NCBI RefSeq assembly: GCF_024763615.1
Contig: NC_077222.1
Location: 30,504,001 to 30,568,000 of the forward strand
DNA length: 64,000 nt
From: Phlebotomus papatasi
Lineage: Eukaryota > Arthropoda > Insecta > Diptera > Psychodidae
Direction: 5' to 3'
The notes under the pieces were generated by a model. It had not been told where the DNA came from, searched no databases, and was given only the letters and a program-made list of their open reading frames with translations. Shown here in pieces: positions 33,401 to 43,999 of the stretch. How positions within the stretch are numbered: the first letter of the stretch is position 1; every line of letters begins with the position of its first letter. The translations under genes and the position numbers were made by a program.

Positions 33401-33840
33401 GACACATTACATAATTGTTTTAGGACGAAATATTATTGAGAAGTTGGTTTTAGCTCTCTATCTCTCTCAATTTTCTTGCTATTGATCGTCGATATTTTAT
33501 CGAAACAAGAGTCCACTATGTATTTTATACATATTGCTGTCCGTTGTATTCTTTTTTTTTTAAGTATTATTTTAAAATATGATATGGTTGTTTTTTTTAT
33601 CTTCCTTTTTCTATACAATTACCTCAAAAAATCAAATTGTCTCAGAAGTCACTAAAATTAGGCATATTTTCTTTCATTTTAGAATCTGTTTATGTACAAA
33701 ATAGTGTAAGTTATCTTAGTATTCATACTAGATTATTTCTCCTAGAAGAATTCTTAACTTGAATGTAGAATCTCATATTGACATAAGTGTTTAAAAATCA
33801 AATGTACAATCGCAGAAAACTTCAGAACACAAAAGTATAT
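30500..33840 (-). other. T-rich (plus strand) non-coding DNA, possible Syx1A 3' UTR
   Basis: Strong strand bias with many T runs on the plus strand, that is A-rich on the strand of Syx1A, downstream of its most distal terminal exon. There is no coding ORF. Neuronal genes often carry multi-kilobase 3' UTRs, so part of this may be transcribed, but no poly(A) site can be fixed by eye. A MITE interrupts it at 32337-32515. Confidence 0.35.
32337..32515. mobile_element. GGGGAA-family MITE
   Basis: The right arm, complemented, is GGGGAAGGCTTTCAGGCTTC and continues GCACACACTCTGGCTTCGAA; the left arm is GGGAAGATATTCAAGCTTCG. The arms pair over about 75 bp up to TTCCTTTAATGA. Source of the half copies at 8250 and 14700. 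Confidence 0.75.
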
Positions 33841-33857
33841 GGGAAAGAAATGAATAT

Positions 33858-35570
33858 ATTCTAGCAGTCTTGAGTTACTGAAACTTAACACCGAACTGCT
33901 AGAATTAGCAGTATTCTGTATATTTCAATTCAGTACGTTCTTACGTTTTTTTTAAGATCTATATCACCTTTAGCAATAAAGACTTTTGATTTCAGTAATA
34001 TTAAGCTTAATTATGAAACTGCTAGAATAACGGTTGGTTATTCTAGGAATTTGGCCATAGATGGCATCGTCAGGTGACAATATTCTTGCCGATGCTGAAT
34101 ATATTCTAATAGTATTGATACGCTTTTACTGAAGTTTAACATCGAACTGCTAGAATTAGGAAGTATTCTGCACATTCTGCATATATCAATCCAGTGCGTA
34201 TTTAGATTTCTTTTAGAGCTTCTTAGATCTATATCACCTTTAGCAATATAGACTTTTGATTTCAGTACTATTAAGCTTAATTATCAAACTGCTAGAATAA
34301 CGGTTGGTTATTGTTTATACGATCTATTACGTCAATTTAGAGTTTCTGCTGATCACTCATTTCAATTTAGCAAACTCAACCTGCTAGAATTGGTGTTGCT
34401 TAGTACCTAGTGATGTATACTCTATATATTTCACTTCAATTCATTCATGAATTACAATATACCGAAATTCTAGCAGTTTAAGGGTTCACGATCACTGTTT
34501 TGTAGTTTAATATCAAAATGCTAGAATTAGAATTGTCCAGTAGTATTATGCTTACTGCCAGCCTCTATATCTGCTGATTACTAATTCTTGCAGTTCTTAC
34601 ACTTGTACTTCCTGTTGTTGAAATTTTATATCAAACTGCTAGAATAAGAGCCATTGAATATAGCGACACTTAGTGACGGATGTACATATTCTATTTCAAT
34701 GTATCCTTGAGACTTGTACTCTCTGTTGTTGAAATTTGATATCAAACTGCTACAATAACGGCACAAATAGACTCAGACTGATCCTCGAGAATATATAACC
34801 TGTAAAATTTAGTAGTAAAGGACTAGGTAAAGGAAATTTATGCAAATGATCTTATATCGATGATCCTTAACCCTAAGTATATGAAGTTTGGAATAAATCT
34901 TTACTGTCAGATTTTACAGGATAAATACTTTCGAAGATCAGCCTGAGTCTATATTTCAGTCCTAAAATCTATCCATTATAGTGAATATTTGTCCTTCGTT
35001 CTGCATTTTGCATTTAAATGTATTCCGTCTTTTCAAAATTTTAGCAGTTTTGACACTTTTACTCCCAGTTATTAAAATGGGACGTTAAACTACTAGAATA
35101 AGACCTATTCGATGTAACGAACTTAAGTCTACCATCCAGAGTATTTCATTTAAACATATTGACGCTTTTCAGAAATTTAACAGTTTTGACGCTTGTACTC
35201 CTTGTTCTTAAAATTCAACTGCTAGAATAACGGGTATTCATAAAAGTGAAAATTCGAAACTCTAGGGGTTAGCTGATATTTTGAAATTTCTGTTCACTGT
35301 CTTATCTTCTAGAATAAGGGCTTAGCAGTATAGCGAATGTAAATTCGCAGTTCTGGGTGTTTTATTTCACTGTATGTGTTTGAAATTTTAGCGACTTGTT
35401 CATTAGTTTCGATCTTGAAATATCGTGTTTAACTGCTAGAATCATGATTCTCAGTGTAGCGATTGCACTGTAATGAAATGAATGTTGAATTTCATTACGA
35501 TTCGGCTATGGCATTTTGGCATTTGTACCCAGTTTCATCGAGATTTAATGTTTAACTGCTAGAATTAAAA
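33858..35570. repeat. Spaced array of CTGCTAGAAT in the Syx1A 3' region
   Basis: CTGCTAGAAT or a one-base variant occurs near 33897, 34019, 34147, 34289, 34381, 34519, 34637, 34747, 35089, 35219, 35309, 35433 and 35557, with inverted copies near 33860 and 34460. Spacing is mostly 90-140 bp. Several copies extend to CTGCTAGAATAACGG. Within 33950-34310 a roughly 270 bp segment is repeated with high identity (ATATCACCTTTAGCAATA blocks). It is a degenerate tandem array whose core is far better conserved than the spacers. Confidence 0.75.
34769..34950. mobile_element. Palindromic MITE, copy 2
   Basis: AGACTCAGACTGATCCTCGA at the left pairs with the right end TCGAAGATCAGCCTGAGTCT; arms are about 52 bp and include CCTGTAAAATTTAG / TCTGATTTTACAGG-type blocks. 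The older relative is at 4788-4940. It interrupts the CTGCTAGAAT array, which explains the one long gap there. Confidence 0.8.
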
Positions 35571-35574
35571 CAAC

Positions 35575-37750
35575 CTAGCTATAACGATGTTTTCCAGATT
35601 CATTATCAAACTTCAAAAATTAGAGGCTGTTCGTAGTTTTCGTATAAGAGACTCAGGCTTTAGGACGATGTGCAATTTAGATGCCAAAATGCCGATACGT
35701 GCTTCTAGATAATTCCAAACTATCCGCCATCTGGGACTCGTCCGATGGGTACCCCAATCACATAGTTTTCGTATAATGCAGTTTACTGCGTTAGTACTCA
35801 TGATTAACAAACCTTTACGCAAAGATGAGATTCTTCATTCCTCTGGCAAGTTATCCCCCAAAGGAGAGCAACCTAGTTTGAATTCTAAGTAAAAGGAAAT
35901 CATATCTAGTCCCAGCAATTTATCTGCGCTAATAAATTGTTACTGGAAATCGTTTAAAAAAGACATACGAGAAAATGCAAATAATTTCCTAAAAATTGTG
36001 TTGTCTCTATTAAGTTGTAACTTGGAAACTTTTCCACAAATCGTTTCATGTTGTTTCTTTTTTTGTCAATTTATTAGTGTTTAAATATTCTTGTTTATCC
36101 CTCTAGTTGTTTATTTATTTAATTCGAAGAAATGTTTTTTTTTGTTGTAATTAAATATACGCGCTAAATTGCATTTTTATGCGGATAAGTAAAATTAATT
36201 ATTTCAATATTTTGTGATTTCTAATGTCTGTTTATGTGTGATTTGTCTTTATTATATATTTGTGATTATTAAATGAAAATTACTTTTTTTTCAATATATG
36301 ACTTTTTTATGCTTTTTTTCTGTGTGACTAGAATATAAATAAATCATGTTTCTCGTATCGTGATTAAATATCATAAATCCTCTATTAGTTTTTAAATTAT
36401 TCAACGTAACTGTCATAACGAAATGTTATGTACAAAAAAAAAATGTAATCAAGTTTATGTAGAAAAAGAAATGTTGTGAAACTTTTCTCTATCGTGTTCC
36501 TATGTCTATTGATTCTCTGCACTTTCCCTACTTTTCTTTAATTCACTATCTTTTTTTTTGCTTTTCTTACGTAGTGTGTCCATCAGTAACTCAATACTTT
36601 AATCCAAGGATTTCCTAGAATTCTCTTTAAAACTTATTTAGAGAAAAAAATATACAAGACAGCAACTTAAATATAACTAAAAAACTTTCTAACATTCTCT
36701 AAAATTCTGTTTAGTTCATTTGCTGTCCTTTCCTTGAAATATACACCGTTCTTGGTTTTCTGTCTGTTGTATAATAAACATGAACTCTTCATCAATATTA
36801 TGTCCTCAAAATGTAAAATTTATTAAATATTGTAATAAATAATGTCTATCATCTAATTATATATATACTTTTTTTATTAAATATAAATTGAAGATAAATG
36901 TTATCACACATCTTCTTGAACTGCTTCCCTATCTTATAGTTCCAGAAAATTGAATCTTATAATTAATTTTCTTGATGCGTTATGGTAATTTTTTTTATTC
37001 TCCTCATTTTTTTTCTCAATAATTTTGTGAGCGAAAGACATCCATGTAATTGCAATTCATTCAAATGGCAGAAAAAGGAATTACACTCTTTATAATTTCT
37101 TTTTTTTATATTTTTTTGTCAACTTTTTTTCTATTTTTTTTCAGAAGAAACAAATTTCGCTCAATTTTCCGAAATTACAAATAGTGTAACGTCGTTATAT
37201 ATCATTTATGTATTACTTTTTTTCATTAATATATCATATTATTGCTAAAACGCATCTTCTTTGTTTTTTTTTTAATTTTTTCCCTCTTCTTTTTCATGTT
37301 TCTCATCTAATTAATCAATAAAATCACTACAATCAACTAAGGTTCCCTTTTTTCAATTTTTTTTTGGTTTTAAAAGAGATTTGTTTTTTTCCAAACCAGC
37401 CGATGACCTAAAATTTCTTTTTCCAAACTCTTTTTCTTCTACGTCAAACATATTTTTGGTTAATGCCTAAATAAAAATCAATATAATAACGTAAATTATT
37501 GGGAAATAATAAAAAATAAAACACTATTATATTACTTTTCCCAAAACCAAATTCTTCTAAACATATCACTTCAATTTTGCATATTTTTTTAATAATTAAA
37601 CCCTTAGCACAGGGCTCAAGAAAAAAAATATATCTTTTACTCCCTCAAAAAAGTTGTTTTCTTTTGTCGAATGTGTTTTTCTCTGCATTTAATTCTTTTT
37701 AAAATTTTTTGAACATGAAGATATCCAATTGTGATCTCAATGTGATGGCG
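35575..37750. other. AT-rich DNA, probable 3' UTR of distal Syx1A isoform
   Basis: Lies immediately downstream of the distal Syx1A terminal exon on the transcribed strand. No coding ORF or repeat structure of note, but frequent A runs on the minus strand. Confidence 0.4.
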
Positions 37751-37753
37751 AAT

Positions 37754-37837
37754 TCAATTAGGAATAAAATATCCGGCTATCGTTGCAGCAATGATAATCA
37801 AAAGGATGCTCAAACACACCAAAATAATGATTTTCTT
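37754..37837 (-). CDS. Syx1A: Syx1A alternative terminal exon b (TM anchor ending AGYFIPN)
   Basis: After a CGACAG acceptor (37838-37843) it encodes KKIIILVCLSILLIIIAATI and then AGYFIPN and stop TGA: 27 residues forming the basic juxtamembrane KK, a hydrophobic helix of about 19 residues and a short luminal tail. It replaces the anchor of the canonical form. Entry phase is 0, so it fits either SNARE exon (ends ...KARR or ...KARK). It is the farthest downstream of four such exons and would carry its own 3' UTR to its left. The membrane helix, conserved cysteine at position 8 and phase argue strongly that it is real; use is unproven. Confidence 0.85.
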   Translation of the reverse strand, partial: KKIIILVCLSILLIIIAATIAGYFIPN

Positions 37838-38369
37838 CTGTCGAATTGAATAACACAAAAAACATTTTAAGAATTTTGTTTATCAAATTTTGCTCTCTAC
37901 TAATTTTTTTTTGCTGGTGATTTTTGTTTTGAAACACAGAAGACAAAAAGAAAATTTTTATCAAACTACAAAAAAAATAATAAGGATTTATACAAATATC
38001 TAATTGTACCTGAGAGGAAAGATTGATGTAACTATTATAATTTATTTATGCAACACTTTAATACTTTCAACTCGACCTTCCTTGCTCATCTCAAATCTAA
38101 AAAATTTCAACAACTCGGATGCCACATTTTTTTTATTTGTTGGTATGTTATACTTTAATATCTTGGTGCCTTTTTATTCAAAATTGCTGTCATTGCTCTT
38201 GAACATCAAAAAATTAGATAAAAATTAAAGTGTGAAGAAATAATACACATTACGTTGAAAAGAACGATCTTTACGAAAAATAAGATGTGTGTTCATTGGA
38301 CCAGTACACAGGATTTGACAAAGTTGAGGCACAGAAATGAAAATGAATAAGTTTAAATAGTTTAATGTA

Positions 38370-38584
38370 GAGATAAATATCCATGCTTCATACGATCCCA
38401 AGCTACGTAATGACTAAATTTTTCCTATGCTTCTGAATAAATGTTACTCTACAATTTTAAAAACTGGTCACTTTCACCTAGTTTTTAAAATATCGGTGCG
38501 ATGAGTCACATTTACTGAGAAACATAGGTAAAATTTAGACTTTACGAAGCTTGGGATCGTACGAAGCATGGACACTTTCCCCTA
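38370..38584. mobile_element. GGGGAA-family MITE
   Basis: The right end, complemented, is GGGGAAAGTGTCCATGCTTC; the left arm is AGATAAATATCCATGCTTC. Arms of about 75 bp share CGATCCCAAGCT and TTTTCCTATG-type blocks. TA lies on both sides. It sits in the 3' intron or UTR of Syx1A. Confidence 0.8.
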
Positions 38585-38779
38585 CTCCATTAAGGACTCT
38601 ATCTGCTGAAATATGAATATTTGATTTGTTTCCATCTTCTTGGGGTAATATATCATTGAGACCAAATGTATTATCAATTTTAAACAAATTTGGTTATTTT
38701 GAAAATGTCTTGAAATTATCTATAACTTTTCCGAACATTTTAACTTCGTAAGCTTGCCGGAAGAGGCGCTTTTAGGCTT

Positions 38780-39229
38780 CTGTATAGAAAAATGTTCGTA
38801 AATGTTTGTGAATTCCTATGGGGGAGTTACAAAATGCGCGTGAATCGTATAATTCACAAACATGTTCGTAAAAGTTTATACTTTTTTCACAAACATTGTT
38901 CGTAACATGATCACTTGACGAGCATTTTTTGCACTTTTACAAACATTTGTTCGTAAATGTTCGTAAACACAGAAAAAATGTTCGTAAATTTTTGTCATTT
39001 GTTCGTAAATGTTTGTCTTTCTGTCGAACATCTTACGAACATTTACGAACAAATGTTTGTAAAAGTACAAAAAATGTTCGTCAAATGATCATGTTACGAA
39101 CAATGTGAAAAAGTACAAACTTTTACGAACTTATTTGTGGGTTATACGATTCACGAGCATTTCGTAACTCCCCCATAGGAAGTCACAAACATTTACGAAC
39201 ATTTTTGCAAAATATTTTTTTCTGTGTAG
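38780..39229. mobile_element. Foldback element with ACGAACATTTACGAAC repeats
   Basis: The whole 450 bp is one palindrome centred near 39005. CTATGGGGGAGTTACAAAAT on the left matches the complement of CATTTCGTAACTCCCCCATAG on the right in shifted form, and each arm is made of repeated TTCGTAAATGTTTGT words. RNA from it would form a hairpin of about 200 bp. Confidence 0.85.
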
Positions 39230-39553
39230 CTAATTTGAGACTTACATGGGTTCCGGATTATTCATCTATTGGTATTACGATTTTTCATTGATAAAACTGT
39301 TAGATCTGTCAGGGAATCTGTAAGGACGGAATCCCTAAACCAATCGCGTAGATGAATGCCTTGGTCGTCAGAAATTTCTTGAAAACCCTCAGCGTTCCTC
39401 CTAATGATCTATTGTGAAAGTGATTGAACAGACTTCTGTTCGCTTGGTGCGTAATCCTAAGAAATTTTGTGTTCACAGAGAGCGGCAATTACTACTAGTG
39501 ATTCCCAATCCCAACCCACAAATGTAACCCAAATAGATATAGGAAAATTTTCT

Positions 39554-39626
39554 GCTTCCACACAGACTTGAACTGGGGGCCTTTTGCTGTCAAGGCGAAT
39601 GCTCTACGAAGTGAACTATGGGGGCA
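39554..39626 (-). mobile_element. tRNA-like SINE head
   Basis: On the minus strand CACTTCGTAGAGCATTCGCC resembles box A and CAGTTCAAGTCTG resembles box B at normal spacing; the anticodon-stem pairing is poor. The region to its right (39640-40130) contains direct repeats of TATTGTGAAAGYGATTGAAC (39409, 39770) and may be the body of the same element. Not a functional tRNA. Confidence 0.5.
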
Positions 39627-40379
39627 CTGGCTCTGATTGCCTTTGCCACTGATCTCAACCAATTGTCATGTGCACTTCAACTCGTTTTTGACTCACTACG
39701 AGCCTTGAGAAACGATATCATGCGTACAATTAAACCAGTAGCCCATGTTTTCCTTGGAGAATTAATTTATTGTGAAAGCGATTGAACAGACTCCTAGTGA
39801 TCTACTCCTTACAACGATCCAGCATGAAGTAACTCTCAATACTAATTCTCTCTATAACCCTCCCGAAGGGGTAACTCACAGGCTAACATTAAAAACGCTC
39901 TTAGGAGGAATCGGTGCCGCTCCGAAAGACATCTATGATGTCCATACAAACACCAACGGGGGATTTAACCGTTGGGGAGAAGCTAGTGTTCAGCGCGTAA
40001 CCGATTGGCTGCAAAGTTTCTCTTTAGAAGAAAAATCCGTGGAATTTATCCGCTATTTTCTTCGCGACTCTTCGTGGAAAAATCCACGAATATCCAAGAA
40101 ATTTTCTGCTATACTTGAGAACATTTGCTAGAAATTTATTTAAATTTTCCATGGAATATTCCAAGTATTATTCCAATATATCTTTCCGGCCAATACTCAA
40201 TGGAATTGATCGCAAAAATTTCACACTTGTGTTTTTCCTCTAGTGCTATAATTCTTGAGAGCAACACATACTCAAATGGACGAAAGGTGTATGGTACACT
40301 CTCCAAGTTCCAAGTCACCAATTGGCATCTGATACTTGAATTTATGGAAATCCACATGACCTTTTAACGGTAGTCTGCG

Positions 40380-41250
40380 GACATAACAGAAAATTCTGCT
40401 GGAAATCCAGTAGAATTACCGCGGCCGTTGACTCAGGGGCATCAAACATTTGTCAATGTTGTCGAAAGACTATTTTTGCATTTCTGTAGTTATGATTGAA
40501 TAAAGGCTCTAGAAAGTTTATTTCTTATCGTAATTAGGAAAGTTTCGCATTGTTGGAAAGGTCTTGGAACTATGAGAAGTCTCAACCGGTTCCAATCGGT
40601 TATGAACCGGCAATGAATGAGAGAAAAAACATGTTTAGTTCATCATTCCAATTATTGAGAAAATCATTTCTAACGATTTTTTTTTTCTAAACAGCTGTGT
40701 TTGGAAAGCGTCCCTTAAAAGGTAATGCTTTCGAAGTCAGAATGTTCGAAAAAGTTAAACTTTCTCAAATTGGATAAATTTGTCTAAAACAAATAATCAC
40801 TTTGGTCGTAATGGTAAGTTTACTTAAAGAAAACAGGATCGATGTTCCAGGATTTACAGCCAATAAATTTTTATTACTACCAAACAATTAAACTTTCCAA
40901 TTTTTATTTCCGTGCCTATAACTTGTGTAATTGTTATATAGTGTTTTTTTGCTTGAAATTGTGAGTGATTGATTTTTGTATAGTGTCTAATGTCATAAAA
41001 AAAATCAAGAAAAAAAGAAAAATGGAAAATTATAAAATCCACACAACAGTTATTGATAGCTTTCTATTTTTTTGGACACTTCTATTCTTCTTTTGCTATG
41101 TTCTTGTTATTTTTTTTTTGCTTTCTTTTCATGGTACAGTGATGATAATGGTGATGGTTCATGGTGATAGGTGGTAGCAATATTTGCTGACTTCACAATT
41201 TTTCAATGTTTACATTGTGGTTACTTTTTTTTCTTTTTGTTACTCTTCTT
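40380..41250 (-). other. Syx1A intron / 3' UTR of the exon a isoform
   Basis: Downstream of terminal exon a. Holds a fragment of the dispersed GGAAAGGTCTTGG / AATCGGTTATGAACCGG repeat (40550-40620) and A-rich sequence on the transcribed strand. Poly(A) site not determined. Confidence 0.45.
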
Positions 41251-41328
41251 TTACATAAAGTAGCTACTGACGTAGGCGGCCACAATTATACCCAGGACAG
41301 TGAGACATAGCAGAATCATGATCTTCTT
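41251..41328 (-). CDS. Syx1A: Syx1A terminal exon a (canonical TM anchor, YVSSYFM)
   Basis: Acceptor CTGCAG (41329-41334) then KKIMILLCLTVLGIIVAAYV, SSYFM and stop TAA: 25 residues. From memory this is nearly the Drosophila Syx1A C-terminus, which also ends YVSSYFM, so it is taken as the ancestral/canonical anchor. The helix inserts syntaxin in the plasma membrane; the KK continues the polybasic KARRKK stretch that binds acidic lipids. Phase 0 entry. It lies between exon c and exon b in transcript order. Confidence 0.95.
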   Translation of the reverse strand, partial: KKIMILLCLTVLGIIVAAYVSSYFM

Positions 41329-42269
41329 CTGCAGAGGGTGCATAAAGTGCATTGTATTAGTATAATTATCCTATGCTCAATACCTTTTTATCACTAAACA
41401 ATTTCTTCAACATCTACATGTGATAAAATTTTACTTTTTTGCAGGCGTGAAAATTCACACTATGAAAAATCATCAAATTGTTAATGAGTTTGAAAGACAT
41501 TATGATAAATTTGCTAGCCTGAAATTTTAATGCAAAAACACTTTCTGAGATTATTAGATAAAATTCAACAAGCGTTAATTTGTAATAAATTCCATACGGA
41601 TAGTACGAAAATCGTGCATAAATTTAGTCAATAAAATAATTTATCTAAAGTAATTAATTTAACCAATCTATGTCATCATAATCTTCGCGATGACTTTATT
41701 GAGTTTGAAAAGTCTCATAAAACACAAATATTTTTGTAAACACAAAAATACGACGGATATGAAAAGATCTAAAAAATATTCTCCTCAATTCTGAGATAAA
41801 CTCTTGAGCTTTAAATCTTTAAGTAAGCCCTAAAAACTGATTAATATTTTTCAATAACAAAAACTTAAAGAGAAATCAAACTTCTTTAAGTTTTTCTTTA
41901 GTTTAAAGTTAGTTCTGAGAATCTATTTTAAGCCTTTAGTAAATCTTGTAATATAAGAAGTTTCAATTGTCTCTAACACAGAACCTAATACATTTTTTAA
42001 GCTTTCTTTATCTCAGAATTGATGGAGTAGATCCGTAAAAATCATTGGCATATAAATACAAATCAAATTATGCATTCAATTGTGTATTCTTAATTTTTTT
42101 TCAAATTTAAGTTTTTTTTTAGAAATTGTACAATCATAAAGGCAATAAATAAAAATAAATAAATAAACTTCAAGGTTTTAAGACATTTTAAAAAGGAGGC
42201 TAGAATCAAAAGTCCAAAAAGAGCGTGAATTTTCGAACGTTCCCAATCGTTCTTAAGGGATTTTCTGTG

Positions 42270-42674
42270 TTATCAAACTTGCACATTAAAATTTTAATAT
42301 GATTCACATTAATTGTCGCTGGTGAGAGTCCAAATGTGTAATTTGTGTGTTTGAATCATTTTATATTCAAAATTTGATCTATTTGTTGATAAAAAGGTAG
42401 ACTTGGCCCGCAAAATTTGATATAAATTGATTTATAGTATTAATGCGAAAAATTAATGCGATTTTCTCTTTAATTTTTTAATGTGAAAAATATTTATGCT
42501 TTAAGTAAATTTAAACTTATTTTTGCAGGCCAAGTCCACTTCTTTATCAATAAATAGAAAAACCCCATATATTAAGTGAGTCAAAGACACAAATAAAATA
42601 TTTGGACGCTCACAAGCGACAATTAATGTGAATCACATTAAAATTTTAATGTGCAAGTGTGATAACGCCGTTAA
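42270..42674. mobile_element. 400 bp MITE with CACACTTGCACATT ends, copy 2 (inverted)
   Basis: Inverted copy of 23071-23472 with high similarity over the full length, ending GTGCAAGTGTGATAACGCCG. Located in a Syx1A intron. Confidence 0.85.
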
Positions 42675-42689
42675 AGTGTTCTCTATGAA

Positions 42690-43810
42690 TTTACAAGATT
42701 CCAGGTTAGTTCCCAGAGGATCCAAGCGGTCCCTATGAGTTCCCAATAGGTTCTCAAGCGTCCATCTTTAGTACCCAAGAGATCCTAAATATTCCCCATG
42801 AGTTCTCAAGCGGTTCCCATCAGTTCCCAAGCGTCTTTAGTAGGTTCTCAAGCGCGTGAGTTGATACGAGATCCCAAATATTTCTCGAGAGTTTCTATGG
42901 GTTCCCAATTGTGCCCTATTAGTTACCAAAGGATCTCTAATATTCCCCATAAGTCTGTAGGCGTACCCGAGCGATCCCCATGGATTCCCAGTAGGTTTTC
43001 GAGCGTTTCTCTTTAGTTCCCAAGGTATCCTAAGTATTCCCCATGAGTTCTCAAGAGTTCCCATCAGTTCCCTGTTAGTTCCCACGAGAGTCCCAGTATC
43101 CCCCATAAGTTTTGATGGGTTTCCAAGCAGTTCCCATGGGTTTCAAGTAGGTTCATAAACATTACCCTTTAACTCCCAAGGGATCCCAAATATTTCTCAT
43201 GAGTTCCAAAGCAATCCCCTTGAGTCCACAAGCATTCTTAGTAAGTTCTTAAACACGTGAATTAACATGGAATCCCAAGTGATTCTCGTGAATTTACATG
43301 AATTTTCAATTGTGCCCCGTTGGTTCCCAAATGATTCCTAGTTTTCTCCATAACTTTCCATGGGTTTGCAAGCGTTTATTGTAAATTTCCAAGCAGTCCC
43401 CATGAATTTCTAAGAGGGTTTTTAAGAGTTCCCCGTTAGTTCCCAAAAGATCCCAACCTATCTTTATGAGTTTCCACACTTTTTCTGTGAGTGTATCTTA
43501 TGAATTTACATGAGTTTCTATTTGTGTGCCGTTAGTTCCCAATGGATCCTTAGTATTCCCTATAAATTCCCATGGGTTCTGAAGCCTTATCATAAGCCTG
43601 ATCATAAGGGTTCCCAAATGTACCTTGCCGCTTCCCGACTTCCCGAACATTCCCAAAGATTTTCCAAGTGTCCCCTACAACTTCACAAGGTATCTCTCAT
43701 CTACATGTTATTTCCCCTGAACGGTCAATAGCCCTAAATAGTCTCAGTTGCGTCAAAAAAATGAAAATAGATGGACTTTCTGTTCCCAAAGAATCCCAAG
43801 TTTTTTAGTA
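42690..43810. repeat. Degenerate tandem array of GTTCCCAAG...ATTCCCCATGAG
   Basis: More than a kilobase made of shuffled words: GTTCCCAAG, GATCCYAA(A/G)TATTCCCCATGAG, TCTCAAGCG and TTCCCATGAGT. A long period of about 390 bp is visible (TTCTCAAGCGCGTGAGTTGA at 42846 and TTCTTAAACACGTGAATTAA near 43236) and another of about 200 bp (near 43303 and 43507). More GC-rich than its surroundings. Frames inside it (42798-43016, 42837-43106) are by-products. Confidence 0.8.
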
Positions 43811-43835
43811 TGTTCCCAAACGTTTATTATAAGAA

Positions 43836-43992
43836 TTATAATGCCCAAAGCACAATAACTTTTGCTTAGTAAACATGTTTTTGACATTTCAATGAGAGTG
43901 AGTGAGATCTAGATCTAATCATCTCGCTCATTCTCATGGGAAATTTTAAAAGCATGTTTACAAACAAAAGTTATTGTGCGTTGGTCATAATA
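43836..43992. mobile_element. Palindromic MITE, CACAATAACTTTTG arms
   Basis: GCACAATAACTTTTGCTTAG at the left pairs with the right arm TACAAACAAAAGTTATTGTG; the arms continue via AAACATG and CATTCTCAT to a centre at AGATCTAGATCT. About 157 bp. Confidence 0.8.
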
Positions 43993-43999
43993 ACCCCTC

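Noticed and set aside
39772..40131. 119-codon open frame (VKAIEQTPSDLLL...)
   Set aside because: It begins with GTG and contains no ATG. Its start lies in a sequence duplicated at 39409, next to a SINE head, and no domain is recognisable. Treated as repeat body, not a gene.
42798..43106. Serine/glycine-rich ORFs (72 and 89 codons)
   Set aside because: Products of the degenerate tandem array; unit changes break the frames elsewhere.
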